A DNA stretch of 64,000 nt, taken from the NCBI RefSeq assembly GCF_002994745.2, contig NC_037094.1, positions 62,742,139 to 62,806,138 on the forward strand, read 5' to 3'. Both the position numbers and the translations under genes were made by a program. Source of the DNA: Rosa chinensis. Taxonomy: Eukaryota; Streptophyta; Magnoliopsida; Rosales; Rosaceae. Of the stretch, positions 11,244 through 23,107 are shown one piece after another (within the stretch, counting starts at the first letter, position 1; each line of letters opens with the position of its first letter). Under the pieces are notes generated by a model. That model saw only the letters and a program-made list of their open reading frames with translations, did not search any database and was not told where the DNA came from.

Positions 11244-11875
11244 TAAGGGCAACTCCAACCATTGGCACCATTTGGGGGTGTTATTCTCATTTTAGCACCA
11301 CCTTGTTGCACTATTCATATATGACTCAATTCTCATCTCCAACCATGAGGTGCTATATGGGGGTGTTATTTTCACTATTCTTGATTAAAATATAATATGA
11401 GTATAATTTTGGTGAATATTATATTAAAAATATGTTAATTTAATTAAATAAGGTAAAAAAAAACAATTTAACATTTTATCATAATATTTAAAAATTATTC
11501 TTATTATTTAATGAATTAAAAAAAAGTTTTAATTTTTTTTTTGTGTCGGCATATACGACAAACGTGTCGGCACATACGACAAAGAATCTAACTATTTAGA
11601 AGATATTTTGATGTTTTGTGTCGGCATATATGCCAAACAGCCGAATTTCGATGTGATTTCAGCGCCACGTGTCAATCTCTAATTGGCTGTCCAAATTACG
11701 GTTGAGTCTTTATCCGCTATGTGTCATATCTTATCTAATGATATGAACTCAAACCGTCCATAAATATGGGGTCATTGTCATCCTCATCTCTCACAAATTC
11801 ACAAACACTTCTCATATCCAAATCACACATATCTTTCTTTCTTTTCCGTTTTGATTTTGTCAAACCATTTCTGCA

Positions 11876-13190
11876 ATGAATCGTTTGACGAAATGGTTGC
11901 AGAAAGATCAAGAAGAGGCCAGGAGAAGCCGTCGACGAGCCTTGATGATGTCTGCCGCTGCCTTGCAAATTCAAACTCTGGAAGATGAGGATTCACAATG
12001 GGGTGGTTCTTCAAAAGGTCGTACCTATAAGGTCAGGGATCGAGAGCTGATGGATCTTTGACTCAAAGCTCAATACTTCACGGATCCGTGTAGGTATGAA
12101 CTAAACATATTTCATAGGCGATATAGAATGCAACCTTGGGTTTTTGACAGGATGATGCGCGACGTGGCCAACTATGACCCATATTTTGTTCAAACAAGAG
12201 ATGCTTGTGGGAGACTCAGCTTATCCACTGAACAAAAGCTAACATGCGCCATGAGAATGCTCGCGTATGGCATCATAGCTGATTTTTGCGATGATTACCT
12301 AGATATTGCGAAGACCACTGCCATTGAGATTTTTGAGCACTTCACAAAAGCAATCTGGAATGTGTACCATGAGACTTACCTTCGCCGACCAACACCGGCA
12401 GATTTGCGACGGCTGCTTGATAAAGCTGCAGAACAGGGATTCCCGAGGATGGTCGGTAGCCTTGATTGTATGCATTGGCAATGGAAAAATTGTCTCACCG
12501 GATGGGCAGGGTAGTATACTGGCTACAAGGGGAAACCCACAATCATCTTAGAGGCGGTGGCCTCCTACGATACTTGGATTTGGCATGCTTTCTTCAGATT
12601 TCCAGGTTCCCTGAATGATATTAACGTCATTGGATGTTCACCATTGTTCAATGACATATGCACTGGTGAAACCCCTGAAGTGAGCTACCAGGTACGTAAT
12701 AGGCATTATCGTCAATGTTATTACCTAGTTGATGGCATATACCCTAAGTGGGGGTCATTTGTACAAGCAATCCGCAATCCGAAACCCGAGGTCGCCGCAG
12801 ACACAACATTTCACAAGGATGCAGGAAGCATACAGAAAAGACGTGGAGAGAGCATTTGGTATTCTCCAAGCTCGTTGGGCAATCATAAGAGGACCAGCTC
12901 GTGGGTGGGGTAAGGAGAACCTTCAATACATCATGATGACGTGCATTATTTTGCACAATATGATTGTTGAAGATGCAGCAGAGCCATTTGATCCGGATGA
13001 TATCCCAACCAGACCAAGGAAAGCAGAGATATATAAGAGACCAGTAATGGACACCAATGTTTATCGCAATCCGCAACAACTAAATCAATTCTTGCGTCGT
13101 TATAGGGAGGTTAGATGTTCAGTGATGAATAAAAACCTCCAAGATGATCTAGTCGATCACCTATGGACCATGAAGTTACAAGCTAATTAG
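11876..13190 (+). pseudogene. Harbinger-type DDE transposase, broken
   Basis: ATG at 11876 begins an N-terminal region (MNRLTKWLQKDQEEARR) that stops at a TGA (12059-12061). Similarity resumes directly after it with LKAQYFTDPCRY and continues into MQPWVFDRMM. The DDE_Tnp_4 domain follows: first Asp in GSLDCMHW (codon 12464), second Asp in SLNDINV (codon 12617), Glu in KDVERAFG (codon 12846). An in-frame TAG at 12512-12514 interrupts where the family has a residue before YTGYKGKPT. A frameshift near 12770-12790 moves the last third to another frame, ending at 13190. All three catalytic residues survive, but the gene is not expressible as one protein. The family matches host ALP1/HARBI1-like proteins, but the TIRs show this one is a transposon gene. 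Confidence 0.88.
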
Positions 13191-13450
13191 ATCCACCAGT
13201 GAGGAGTTTTTTTTTTTTTTGTTCTTTCAATAAGTGGCCATGTTGTCATGATAAGTGGTCATGGTCTACTTTGGTTGTAGTGTTGTGTGGTATGCTTTTA
13301 CTTTGTATTGTGTGCTTTTTAATTTGTGTGGTGTGCTTTATTATGAAAATAAAAGTTCAATGCTTTTTTACGAAGATGATCTACTCAACAAAATAATTTT
13401 TATTATCATAAATTAAAACATAAACCATTCAAAGCAACTAACAATATTAA

Positions 13451-14456
13451 TTACATCCAAGATGTCTCGCCAAGTGGATCATAAGTGGTCAAGCTTGTGT
13501 TGTCTCCTTCAGGGGGTGTAGGATCTTGAGATTGTTCCGGGATGCTTGAAGTTTTTGCCTCCTTATCAATTATTTGTTGTTGCTTCCTCTCCCAATAACT
13601 CCTCTTTCTTGGGGTGAAAATTGATGGATCCACCTGCATCGTGCGAGCATCCTCAGCGCGTTGCTCAATTAGTTGACCTTCCTTATACTGTCTTTGCCTT
13701 TGTTGGTACTTGCGTTCTGTTTGTTCATAACATTTCTGCATTTGAACTCGTAGGCCATCCGCATCCTGCTTATTGCCTTCTTTCTTAGCTAGCTTCTGAG
13801 CTTTCTGTCCTTGAGGACGTGCCTTTCTTGATGAGGGAAGCTCATCCTCAGTAGTGGGTGTCGTCATCCAAGTTGACATGATTAGGAACACTAAAGTGGG
13901 TGTTTTCCATTGATGGCGTTTTCCCAAACTTTTCCGTATTTTTCAAGTATTGCCAACAATGCTCAAACTCAAAATCTTGACCTTCCGAGTCATAGTACGT
14001 TGATTTAACATTCATGAGCTACATATAATATTAAGTAAATAAAATATTAAAAAAAAATTGGCTTAGTATAAATCGATCAATAAACTATATAACAACATTT
14101 TACTTTTAACAACTACATGAGAAATAAAAAGGTAATCATTATTGAACATATTTCAATATAATTACCTCGTCCTCCATATTTTCGCCACTTCTTCGTTGAA
14201 AGTGTTCAACCTTGTTAAGAGCTTGGCGCCACTTCATACATGCCGGACTTATTTTCTTCCAACGAGCGTGACAACTAAAATGTGTTCTATCCATGCAACC
14301 GGCCGGTTTGTGAGCATTGTACTCCTCCGCCACACGACTCCACAATAAGTCTGACTTTTGATCTTTTCCGACGCAACCATCAACCCCAACGGTGATCCAA
14401 GCTTGGCAAAGAATAACTTCTTCATTGTGCCTCCAAGAATTCCCTCTTGGAGCCAT
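13451..14456 (-). pseudogene. Harbinger second gene: Myb/SANT-like, NAM-associated protein
   Basis: Minus strand, ATG at 14456-14454. Exon 1 (14456-14166) encodes a trihelix/Myb-like DNA-binding region with SWRHNEEVILCQAWI and HFSCHARWKKISPACMKW. A GT donor is at 14165 and an AG acceptor at 14020-14019. Exon 2 (14018-13451) starts LMNVKSTYYDSEGQDFEFEH, the usual NAM-associated pattern, then a frameshift near 13860-13880. The C-terminal coiled-coil part follows, with RPQGQKAQKLAKKEG and a Gln/Arg-rich helix, ending TAA at 13453-13451. In PIF/Harbinger elements this protein partners the transposase for nuclear import and DNA binding. That role is family knowledge. The frameshift makes this copy a probable pseudogene. 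Confidence 0.75.
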
Positions 14457-15217
14457 TTTTTCCAAGACAAAAAAAAAAAGGAAGATATATTTAAGAACAA
14501 GAAGATGGGTTAATGAATGGAAAATTGTGAAGGAGATGGAGCATATTTGGTGTGAGGAAATAGAAAAGAATGGGTAGGTATTTATAGAATTTCCTACAAT
14601 TCACTGTTCCAACGGGTATAATTTTTTCCCTCAATTTTCTAGTAATTTTTATATATATTTTTTGGAACAAAAAGGAAATAATAACCCTTTAATTAATAAG
14701 AGCCATTGATCACTTTTTTCTAAAAAATCTGAGCTATTGGATTAAAAATAGATCCATTTCAGTAAAAAAAAAAAAAACAAATTAACCCAACATCTGACCG
14801 TCCATATTCAAAAATGGACTGATCAGAGCCCTTCAGTTTGATGACCGTTGGGGGTTCCAATGGTCGGCAGGGGACAAAACGCAGCACTAGTGGGACCCGT
14901 GAACCAGACTTCATCAGGCCTTTCTCTCTCTCCAGCGCATACGCACGCGTGCTCTTTCTCCCTTCCCCTGACGCTCGCATCTCCTTCAAGCCCAGCTCCA
15001 GGTGCGTCTCTTTGTCTGTTGGGCTGAGACAGCCCACTTGGTGGCCCCGTAGCTACAATGACGAGTTATGGTCTTGGAAAAGTCACATATTTGAGACTTG
15101 GGATGAGCCCAAGTCCTATAAATTTAGGACCAACACCCCCCCAAAAACCATGATTAGAGATGAGAAGTCCTATAATTCTCCCAAATCTGGTTTTGAACCC
15201 CATGGTTGGAGTTGGCC
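14457..15217. other. Harbinger right subterminal region
   Basis: Non-coding. Contains an A-run at 14764-14777, a C/T-rich stretch (about 14920-15000) and the terminal region with GGACCAACACCCCCCC, ending in the inverted repeat. A + strand open stretch (14838-15242) is low-quality and crosses the transposon end, so it is not taken as a gene. Confidence 0.5.
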
Positions 15218-15376
15218 TAATGAGTGGCAAAGGAAAATATAAGAAGATGGTAGGGATAATTTGGAAAATTTATATAAATAAAAAGAAAAAGGGAGTGTGG
15301 TTTACGAAATGGGGAGTGTAGATTTGACTCCCCTAGACTAATTTAAGAAGACACATAATTTTAACCTAATTTAACA

Positions 15377-16593
15377 TTTAATTAAGGAAAAATTTCAGTT
15401 TAGTACCCTGAGGTTTGGGGGTAACATCATGTCAGTCCCTGCTATTTCAATTTGATCAGTAACACCCCTGTGCTTTCAATTTCAATCAGCCGTGTCCAAA
15501 TTTTACTGTTCCGTCCAAATCGAACGTTAAACGATGACCTGGCAATGACCAACTGATTCGGTGGGCCTACTTAAAGGGCTAAATTTGACATTTCACAAAA
15601 TTTTCCTAACAAAAAAAAAAATTGGATCGAATGATCCAAGAACCAACGCGCAGGTCGTAGAAGATGGAAGAGAGCACATCACTCTTCTTCACTACAATAC
15701 TATGTTCCTCTTTTTCTTCACTACAAGACTACCTTCTCCTACTCACAAAGCAAAACTCCGCCGCTCTTCACACCCTGCTTTCACTTCTCTCCCCACCGCT
15801 CTGCAGCCCAACCAGACAGGGCCCACGACCCATCACCCACCTCCTTCCCTTCTTCCGTCAGGTCGTTCTGATCGGAGCCAGAAAGCAGCGCACCGTCCAC
15901 TCCTTCGGCAGCCGTCCTGGACTCTCCCCCATCGTCGCGGTCTGGGAAGAAACCCTCGACCCTACCCGACTCGAACTCAACTCAAGTCCCCGCTGTCCTC
16001 TTCGAATCGACTGCCGAACCCCGCTGCTACTACCGCCACTACGAAACTCGACGTCACTAAACCTGGCACAAACGCACCCCGCTTAGAGTCCACACCCTCT
16101 ATCGCCTCCGCCAAAAGTCGCAGCTAATCGGAGCCTTACCGCCTCAAAATGGGCCGTTGAAACAATCCCCAGAACAACCATCGACGTCGCCGACCAAGGA
16201 AACTGCACCGCTCGGAGGCCTCCCAGTAAGGATTTGGAATTCTTAGAAGGATAATGTGGATTTTGATTTGCAACCGAATAGGTATACTTTCGGTAACTTA
16301 GTACCTTCCTGTTGTTTTTCCAAAATTTAGGATCATTCGATCCATTTTTTTTTTTTTTGGTTAGGAAAATTGTGTGAAATGTCAAATTTGGCCCTTTAAG
16401 TGGGCCCACCGAATCAGTTGGTCTTTGCCAGGTCATCATTTAACGTTCTATTTGGACGGAATAGTAAAATTTGGACACGGCTGATTGAAATTGAAAGCAC
16501 AGGGGTGTTGCTGATCAAATTGAAACAGCAGGGACTAACATGATGTTACCCCCAAACCTCAGGGTACTAAACTGAAATTTTTCCTTTAATTAA
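15377..16593. mobile_element. Long-TIR Mutator-like element E, non-autonomous
   Basis: Element 15386-16584 is flanked by a perfect 9-bp duplication TTTAATTAA (15377-15385 and 16585-16593). It has inverted repeats of about 250 bp starting GGAAAAATTTCAGTTTAG on both ends, including GTACCCTGAGGTTTGGGGGT and, further in, a GGATCGAATGATCC-like region. No transposase is present. The middle (about 15660-16250) is GC-rich and open in two + frames (15561-16127 and 15664-16086), unlike the AT-rich flanks. It could be captured host sequence, but I recognise no family. Length and 9-bp duplication fit Mutator-like elements. Confidence 0.8.
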
Positions 16594-17577
16594 TCATATA
16601 GCTAGGATTTTTTTTTAAAAAAAATCATTTCTCCTAATCATTTTACATTTGTTTTATATTTACATGCATAATTAAAAAAGGTGCAAGCAAGTCACACTAG
16701 CGGGTCAGCCCAATCGCATACCCGACTCCCCAAGGAGGAAGGTCAGGAAAATGATTACAATAAAATGAACAAGTGGTTAAATTTTGAGTGAAATCCATAT
16801 ACAAGAGATAAACCTAAAGTTCTTGATGTATTAGTATAACACACATATCCGATTCCCCAAAAAAAAAGAAAAAAGAGCATTTTGATTAACAGAAGAAGAG
16901 GTGGATGTAAAAGTTTGAACTGTGAGGAGCGGAGAGCCGGAGAGGACGTGACATAAACATATTGTCTGAAAATGGAGGGCACGTAGGCAGCTCCCAGAAA
17001 TCCCGACAATTTAATTTTTGCCATGTTAAATCAGTACTGTCCTTGCTCCTTACTCCTTAGCTTACCACACTTCTGCTCCCAATTCTTCAACCACCAAACT
17101 TACCCTCCATGCCACCCTCTATTTACTTCATTTCATTTGGCTCACCAGTCATCACTCATTAATTATGGTAGATAGTTCATCCATCTCTGCCCCAACATAG
17201 ACCACTCCCTTAATTCTCATACCAAGCCAAAAAAAAAAATACATCACTCCCATAGTTTAAGACATAATTTATCAGTTATTGTTAATTTTTGGTTGAAAAT
17301 AAAACTGTGACGACAAACATATTTAAATTAAGTTGCGAACTACGAAATAGAGTGACGCAAGATCACGTGAAAAGAAAACTGTTTAAGCGTTAAACTTTAA
17401 AACATAAATGCGCACGAAAGTCTACATGCAATAAAAGACTTCTAATTTTACTTTAAAATATTGAATAAGATATGAATACTCAAACAAAATGCATTTATAT
17501 AGATTTAAAATTTTAATTAATTACACTAGAAATCTTAAAAGTGGAATTTTAATGCAAGAAGAACTAGTACTCCAAAC
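16594..17577. other. AT-rich intergenic stretch
   Basis: No gene seen. A purine-rich stretch and an A-run near 16859 are the only features. Confidence 0.5.
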
Positions 17578-17879
17578 TAAAAGCAACTCCAATAGCTTCT
17601 CTATATTTTTATTTTACTCTATTTTAGGGATCAATGAATCTCTTTCGATCAAACAGATTTCCTATAACTATCCCCATTTTAGGGATAGTGAGGAAAGAGA
17701 AAACTAAATTACCTAAATTTACAGCAATCTCTAAAAGTTTAAGGAAGGATTATGGAGATTTTAGAAATTGTTGTAAAATAAAGAATCTGTTAGAGTTGGA
17801 GAAGAAAAAGATATTAAAATTTTGACTTTTGCTTCCCTATAATACAAAAATTATAGGGAAGCTGTTAGAGTTACTCTAA
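17578..17879. mobile_element. Harbinger-type MITE, 296 bp
   Basis: The ends match as inverted repeats: AAGCAACTCCAATAGCTTC at 17581 and GAGTAACTCTAACAGCTTC read from 17876. TAA duplications lie at 17578-17580 and 17877-17879. The inner parts also pair (TTCCCTATAA and TTATAGGGAA motifs). There is no coding capacity. This fits a Tourist/Harbinger MITE. Confidence 0.75.
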
Positions 17880-19211
17880 GAAAAAAAACAAAATAATCAA
17901 AATGGCCAAACTTCAAAACCATGAAACAATCATTTAACATTGTAGTTGGGTGTCCCCTCAAAACAAAACAAAAAAATAAAAAAAATATTGTGGTTGGGTC
18001 TAGTTGCAAAAAATTTCAATACCTTCCAAACCAACAAATTCATAATTCTCCGAACAAAATAATAATAATAATAATAATAATCCAGACACTTCTTGTATGA
18101 GCCTTATATATATCCCATATATATCTCTTGTCAGAGCTAAGCCAACCGAAGTTAATTGTCCATGTTGCATTGTTTCTTCATTACGTACTTCTCCTCAATT
18201 CTCACACAAAATTTATCCGCTGTTATTGTAATGGATCTTCTTACGTCTGCTAATATGTCCAGTACATTTATGGTAGAAACCAGACCTTTTAATTATTTTT
18301 TATTTTTTATCATGTCGACCGGTGCATGAAACCAATTATCACCACTTGTTATCGAAGCTGACCTAATACTAATTAATATACATTAGCGGTACTTTTTTTC
18401 GAGAATGATACATTAGCGGTACTTAAAAGAAAAGATTTGTGTAATTTGACTAGTTTCCCTTCATCTTTTCCAAGTTAGTGCTGCATTATTCCAACATTTT
18501 GAGTACATAGCTAGTGGGTTGGTTATAGGGAGACAGGTCTATCAGTCTTATCCCTGTTCCCAAACATCAGTGCTACGTCATTGTTTTGGAGTTGAGGTCA
18601 AGTGGGCATCCTCCTTTTCCCTGCCATTTCCTTTTTCCATTTTCATGCTAATACTGAATACTGAGAAAGTGATTCCCCGGTCTTTACTTTTACCCAGAGA
18701 GAAAAATTATACAAAACAGAGGACTCAGTACTGTCTCTACAGAAAAAGAAAACCCAAAACCCTAAAGAAGGACCATAGTGCATGCCATAATTCCAGTAGA
18801 ATTAAGTAAAGAAATGACAAGGAAAAAGTTAGAAGCTTAGCAAAAACCCAAAGAGCAAAACCAGTAAAGATTTATGAAAATTAACATCTAGTAATTAAAA
18901 GAAAGAGAGAGACTAAGACAGGTGTTTTCTGCATATAGCGGAATTGATGGCCACACTCTTCCTCTTCTTATCTTCTCCTCCTAGCCACACTGATCCCTTT
19001 TTTTTTCTTTTTTTTTTTCCGTTCGTTCAAATAAAAGTTTCTAAAACCAATAAACAGATTAATATATTTTTTAAAATTATTACGTGATTAAGTAACAGAT
19101 GTACTTAGATGTAATAATACAAACAAAACATTTGGTCATATTTATATGTACATCTCCGATGGTGGAAGCTGTGTGCTGATCATCGGTTTCAGTTGCAGGT
19201 AGCTAGCTGCC
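17880..19211. other. Upstream region of the ZF-HD gene
   Basis: AT-rich, with an (AAT)n microsatellite at about 18059-18080 and pyrimidine runs near 18985-19020. No gene is supported. Promoter elements of the ZF-HD gene probably lie here, but I cannot point to a specific site. Confidence 0.45.
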
Positions 19212-19335
19212 GGCTATGTAGATCTTCCATTCTTGACTTTCACCACATCCCGAGCGAAACAGAAAGACAGAGAGGCTATGTAGATCTTCCATTCTTCACT
19301 TTCACCACATCACGAGCGAAACAGAAAGACAGAGA
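19212..19335 (+). repeat. 62-bp tandem duplication in the ZF-HD leader
   Basis: Copies 19212-19273 and 19274-19335 start GGCTATGTAGATCTTCC and end CAGAAAGACAGAGA. They differ at two positions (TCTTGAC/TCTTCAC and CATCCCG/CATCACG). The second copy ends two bases before the ATG at 19338, so the duplication lies in the presumed 5' untranslated leader. Confidence 0.92.
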
Positions 19336-19337
19336 GC

Positions 19338-20111
19338 ATGGAATTCAACAACCAGCACGAGGAACAAGATGAGGAAATGGAGATGAGCCCGACGGCGCCA
19401 ACACCACCCCGTTACGACGCTTCCATGCCCAAAATGGGGCCCTCTAGCGGCGGTGGAGGAGGTGGAGGAGAGGCCACAGCCAGAAAAAGGGGTCCCTCCA
19501 TCTCGACCGTCTCCACTATCAGGTACAGAGAATGCCAGAAGAACCACGCCGTTAACATCGGAGGCCATGCCCTCGATGGTTGCTGCGAGTTCCTTGCGGC
19601 CGGAGAGGAGGGCACGCTCGACGCCCTCAAATGCGCCGCGTGCAACTGCCACCGCAATTTCCACCGGAAGGAGCCCGCGGAAGGAGGTGGTGGGGCCATT
19701 CTTCCCCACCAACACACCCAGCAGCCGTTCTCAGCTTACTACCGCCACCCTTATCCGCCCACGCCATCGGGTTACCTCCACCTGACCCCGGCGCAGCCGC
19801 ATAGACCTCTGGCCTTGCCCGCGGCTGGGTCGGGCGGGTCGCACAGCAGGGAGGAAGGGGATGACGTGTCGAACCCGAGTTCTAGCGGGGGCGGCGGGAG
19901 TGGAGTTGGGCTGTTGAAAAAGAGATTTAGGACCAAGTTTACGGCGGAGCAGAAGGAGAAGATGGTGGAGTTTGCTGAGAAGGTGGGGTGGCGGATTCAG
20001 AAGCACGACGAGGCGGCGGTGGAGGAGTTCTGCGCCGACAGTGGGGTGAAACGACAGGTGCTCAAGGTTTGGATGCACAACAACAAGCACACTATCGGTA
20101 AGAAGCCCTAA
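19338..20111 (+). CDS. Zinc-finger homeodomain (ZF-HD) transcription factor
   Basis: Single exon, 257 residues, ATG at 19338. The N-terminus is acidic and Gly-rich. The ZF-HD dimerisation domain (about residues 62-112) has the family pattern [20 protein letters not shown] with the later Cys/His set [15 protein letters not shown] His/Pro-rich and Ser/Gly linker follows. The homeodomain (about 195-254) begins [16 protein letters not shown] and ends [13 protein letters not shown]. Family members are nuclear, dimerise through the zinc finger, bind ATTA-core sites and act in development and stress responses. Absence of introns and this length fit ZHD1-ZHD4-type members, but I do not assign the exact ortholog. 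The coding region is GC-rich beside AT-rich flanks. Confidence 0.95.
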   Translation: MEFNNQHEEQDEEMEMSPTAPTPPRYDASMPKMGPSSGGGGGGGEATARKRGPSISTVSTIRYRECQKNHAVNIGGHALDGCCEFLAAGEEGTLDALKCAACNCHRNFHRKEPAEGGGGAILPHQHTQQPFSAYYRHPYPPTPSGYLHLTPAQPHRPLALPAAGSGGSHSREEGDDVSNPSSSGGGGSGVGLLKKRFRTKFTAEQKEKMVEFAEKVGWRIQKHDEAAVEEFCADSGVKRQVLKVWMHNNKHTIGKKP

Positions 20112-21303
20112 TTAGGGTTCCTAATTAGCATCACCATCATCTTCAAATCAAGTTTCATTAGCTCCGAGAGATGGATCGATGTTTGCAGTTTAATTAGCTT
20201 GCTTGTTAGATTATCTTCAGTCATTAATTAATGCAAGGTAACTAATTAGCAAGAACTAAGAGAGAAGCCATTGTAATCTCTGCTGTGAATTAATAATTTT
20301 CAGGTAGTTCTATTAATCATAGTTTAACTAGCTAGCTTAGCTTAGCTAGGGTTTCTAAATATTTGTGAAATTTCAATTTCATTTTAGTTTCTTCTTCGGT
20401 ATAATTTGGAGCTAATTAATTAAGCTGATAATAGGCTACTAATTAACTCTTAAAGCTTCTTCGTCGATCTGTTGCTCTATAATCTATAATCGATTCACAT
20501 TTGCCCTAAAAGCACAAACTGATTGAGCAGCCATTTTCAATTTCCTTAACTTAAGCTAATTAATCTGAACTGGGGTTGTAATTAATTTGCAATAATCATG
20601 GTGACAATGATGACGATGATGATATGCGGTTGGTGATCAAATCAAAGATAGCTGCAGTGAAACGCCCAAAAGTCCAGTCGAAACGTGTAAATACTGGCAT
20701 GCAAAGCAAAGCAAAGCTAAAAGCTGGAAACTGCCTCTTTCTTTTTCTGTTTTGCTTTGGTTTATTAATTAAATCTGGTTTTTGGGGATATGAAGTTTGT
20801 TCATAGTGATCCACATATGTCAAGGTTTCCTCATTTTCGTCCATGACCTCACCGCTTTCTAAGGCTTTATCTTTACTCTCTTTCCCTTGGTGTTTCTCTC
20901 TCATATTTAATTTGGCTCAACCTCTTCATACGCAATATGCATTGCATTCTGGTCTTTTCTGGACTTTTTCGACCAGAAAACTGAAAGAAAGGAGCTGGGT
21001 TCAATTACACAGTTTTTCTGAGCTAAACGGGCAACATGTGTCTCATGAGAAGAAGATTAATAACGTGTACATGTAGAGAGACTACCCACTGCATTGGTTT
21101 TACTTCACTTCTTCCCATTTCGATTTAATGTTTTTGGTACCTCTTCCTTAATATTATAGCTGTATTTTTTGTTTGTTTCTCTCACAAGGACTGAAACTGC
21201 ATTCATGATCCGTCTTAATCACAACCTTGGTTTCTGTTCTCTTCTAAATTTGTTCAGTTGATAATTAATTTCAAACTTCTAAAAAAATCTATTATAACCA
21301 AAA
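20112..21303. other. 3' flank of the ZF-HD gene
   Basis: AT-rich sequence with many TTAATTA and AGCTAGCTTAGC motifs and possible polyadenylation signals (AATAAT near 20288). No further gene is supported. Confidence 0.45.
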
Positions 21304-21545
21304 GGGAAAAATGTCCATTTACCCAAAATTGAGCTTCATTAACCTCACTTACTCAAGCTGATTCAAGCATCTTATAAGATTTCCCATATACCAAACAAAT
21401 TACAAATTTTTTGCCCTAATACCCAATTAAGTTTTTTTTATTTATTACTTTTTGTATATTTTGAGACAATTTTGCCCTCCCTCCCATTGTCAATTAGAGA
21501 GAAGTCAACGGAGACTTGACCGGAGTCTGGTCAATGCTCGTTGGA

Positions 21546-21600
21546 TTCCGGTCGCCGGTCGCCGGTCGCCGGAGTCCGGTCACCGCCGCTGGAGTCAGGT
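21546..21600 (+). repeat. CCGGTCGCCGG-type array in copy A
   Basis: Tandem GGTCGCC units (about three clean copies) followed by degenerate GGAGTCCGGTCACC units, read directly. Confidence 0.75.
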
Positions 21601-21649
21601 CACAAGTCGCAGGAAGTTCTCAAAAAACTAGTCAGAGATCTCATAGGTC

Positions 21650-21840
21650 ACGGAAGAATATTATTGTTACCCATTAATATTATTATTGCCCCTAGTAGCC
21701 CCTAATAAAAACATTATTACCCCTCAATAATATTATTATTGCTCCCAATAAAAAAACATTACTGCCCCCTAATAATATGATTACTGCCCCCAGTATAAAC
21801 ATTATTGCCCCTCGATCAATAATATTATTATTGCCCCCGA
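21650..21840 (+). repeat. AATAATATTATTATTGCCCC-type array in copy A
   Basis: About eight degenerate units of 18-28 bp alternate AT-rich AATATTATTATT with GCCCC. They are the reverse-strand form of the GGGGCAATAAT arrays in copies B and C. Confidence 0.8.
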
Positions 21841-21934
21841 CCAACAGCTTCTGCTCCTCCGGGCCCACATCACCATCATCAGCGCCAACCAAAACGAAAC
21901 CAAGTGCAGCACCATCCCTCCCATTTCTTTAACA

Positions 21935-22380
21935 ATGAAATCTCTTCTCTATCTACACCCTCTTTCTCTCACCTCCATCTCCACTGCTAGACCTCAACAT
22001 CTCACTCTCTCCCACACTCGGACATTCCTCAAACTCCTGGCCAATCACGGCCACAATTCCGCCATCAAAAACCCAACTCTGACCGTCAGAGCCGCTCTCG
22101 ACTCCGTCACGATTAACCAATCCGGAATTTCTTTGCTGGATACAAGAAATCCAACGGTTTTGTCTTCTTATAGGAACTCCAATTTTCCGAAGCCGAATCC
22201 GACGGTGCTGGAAGCTTAGACTAGACTTTGCACCAAGCCTACACAGACCAAGCCTCTCGGCGTGGACTAGGCGATGAAGGTACTCTACACCATTATTAGA
22301 TCCGCCACCGAAGAGCTGAAAGATGAGGAGCCAGTCTCAAAAGTGCAGCTCAGACCCAGCCAAGATTTGGATAGAGAAAC
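21935..22380 (+). pseudogene. Captured gene fragment in copy A, probable anthranilate phosphoribosyltransferase-like
   Basis: ATG at 21935 opens a Ser/Thr-rich, transit-peptide-like N-terminus. The reading then passes in-frame stops at 22217-22219 and about 22268 but stays coherent, with TRLCTKPTQTKPLG then MKVLYTIIRSATEELKDEE and PVSKVQL. From memory this resembles the start of plant anthranilate phosphoribosyltransferase-like plastid proteins (At1g70570 type). That identification is tentative. The in-frame stops show it is not functional. It sits between the array module and the GA tract of a Mutator-like element, as expected for captured host sequence. Confidence 0.45.
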
Positions 22381-22523
22381 ATAGCCAAGATGGCCCAAGA
22401 GCTGCCGGAAAGGTTTTGTCACCGTCATCAACTAGCCAGACCACATGACTTCTGTGGCGAAGTCTTCACCACCGTGAATCAGACTCCGGTGCTCCGACGC
22501 TCCAATAAGAAGGAGGAGGAGGA

Positions 22524-22656
<133 letters not shown>

Positions 22657-22809
22657 TGGGAGGAGAGAGATCGATAAGGAGTTAGTTTCAGTTTAATTGA
22701 TAGGGCAAAACTGTCATTAAATGTTAAATTGGGTAAATAGGAGTAAAAAACTCTTAGTGGAGTAAGTGGGTAATTTTTAGGCTCAAATTGTGTAAATGGT
22801 CAATATCCC

Positions 22810-23107
22810 TAACAATGCAGAATATGGTAAAAAAAAAAGAAAAAAAAACTAATTCCATTCTCATTCATCCATTTTTTTTTCTTTCAATTTATCCCCATTC
22901 CGCCTTTCCTCTTATTCTGGTGAGAATCGTAAGTACAGAATGAGCCATGTCAACAAAACAGACCAGCCTCATCTTGATGGTTATATATTCTTTTTTATAT
23001 GGTATGAATGCTCATTTTCAGCCAAATCTCCATTTGTGTTGGTTTACAACTTTACATAAAATTAATAGGTCACCACTTACGTTCCTTTATATATATATAT
23101 ATATATA
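22810..23107. other. AT-rich spacer with (TA)n
   Basis: No gene. It ends in a TA microsatellite (about 23088-23108) into which element D appears to have inserted. Confidence 0.5.

Larger units (their letters stand above)
11244..15220 (+). mobile_element. PIF/Harbinger DNA transposon with two convergent genes
   Basis: The ends match as terminal inverted repeats: GGGCAACTCCAACCAT at 11247 and, on the other strand, GGCCAACTCCAACCAT ending at 15217 (one mismatch in 16). TAA lies outside both ends (11244-11246 and 15218-15220), the 3-bp target duplication typical of PIF/Harbinger. Inside are a DDE_Tnp_4-type transposase on + and a Myb/SANT-NAM-like gene on -, tail to tail, the classic two-gene layout of this superfamily. 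Both genes are damaged. The sequences just inside the two ends differ more than expected, so the right end could belong to a related nested element. Confidence 0.82.

Noticed and set aside
12744..13079. Minus-strand open frame opposite the transposase
   Set aside because: Shadow of the transposase coding strand.
14838..15242. Plus-strand open frame of 134 codons
   Set aside because: It crosses the Harbinger terminal repeat and target duplication and has no domain.
21650..21840. Possible CRISPR-like array
   Set aside because: Units are degenerate, contiguous and AT-rich, without constant repeats and unique spacers, and the DNA is plant nuclear.
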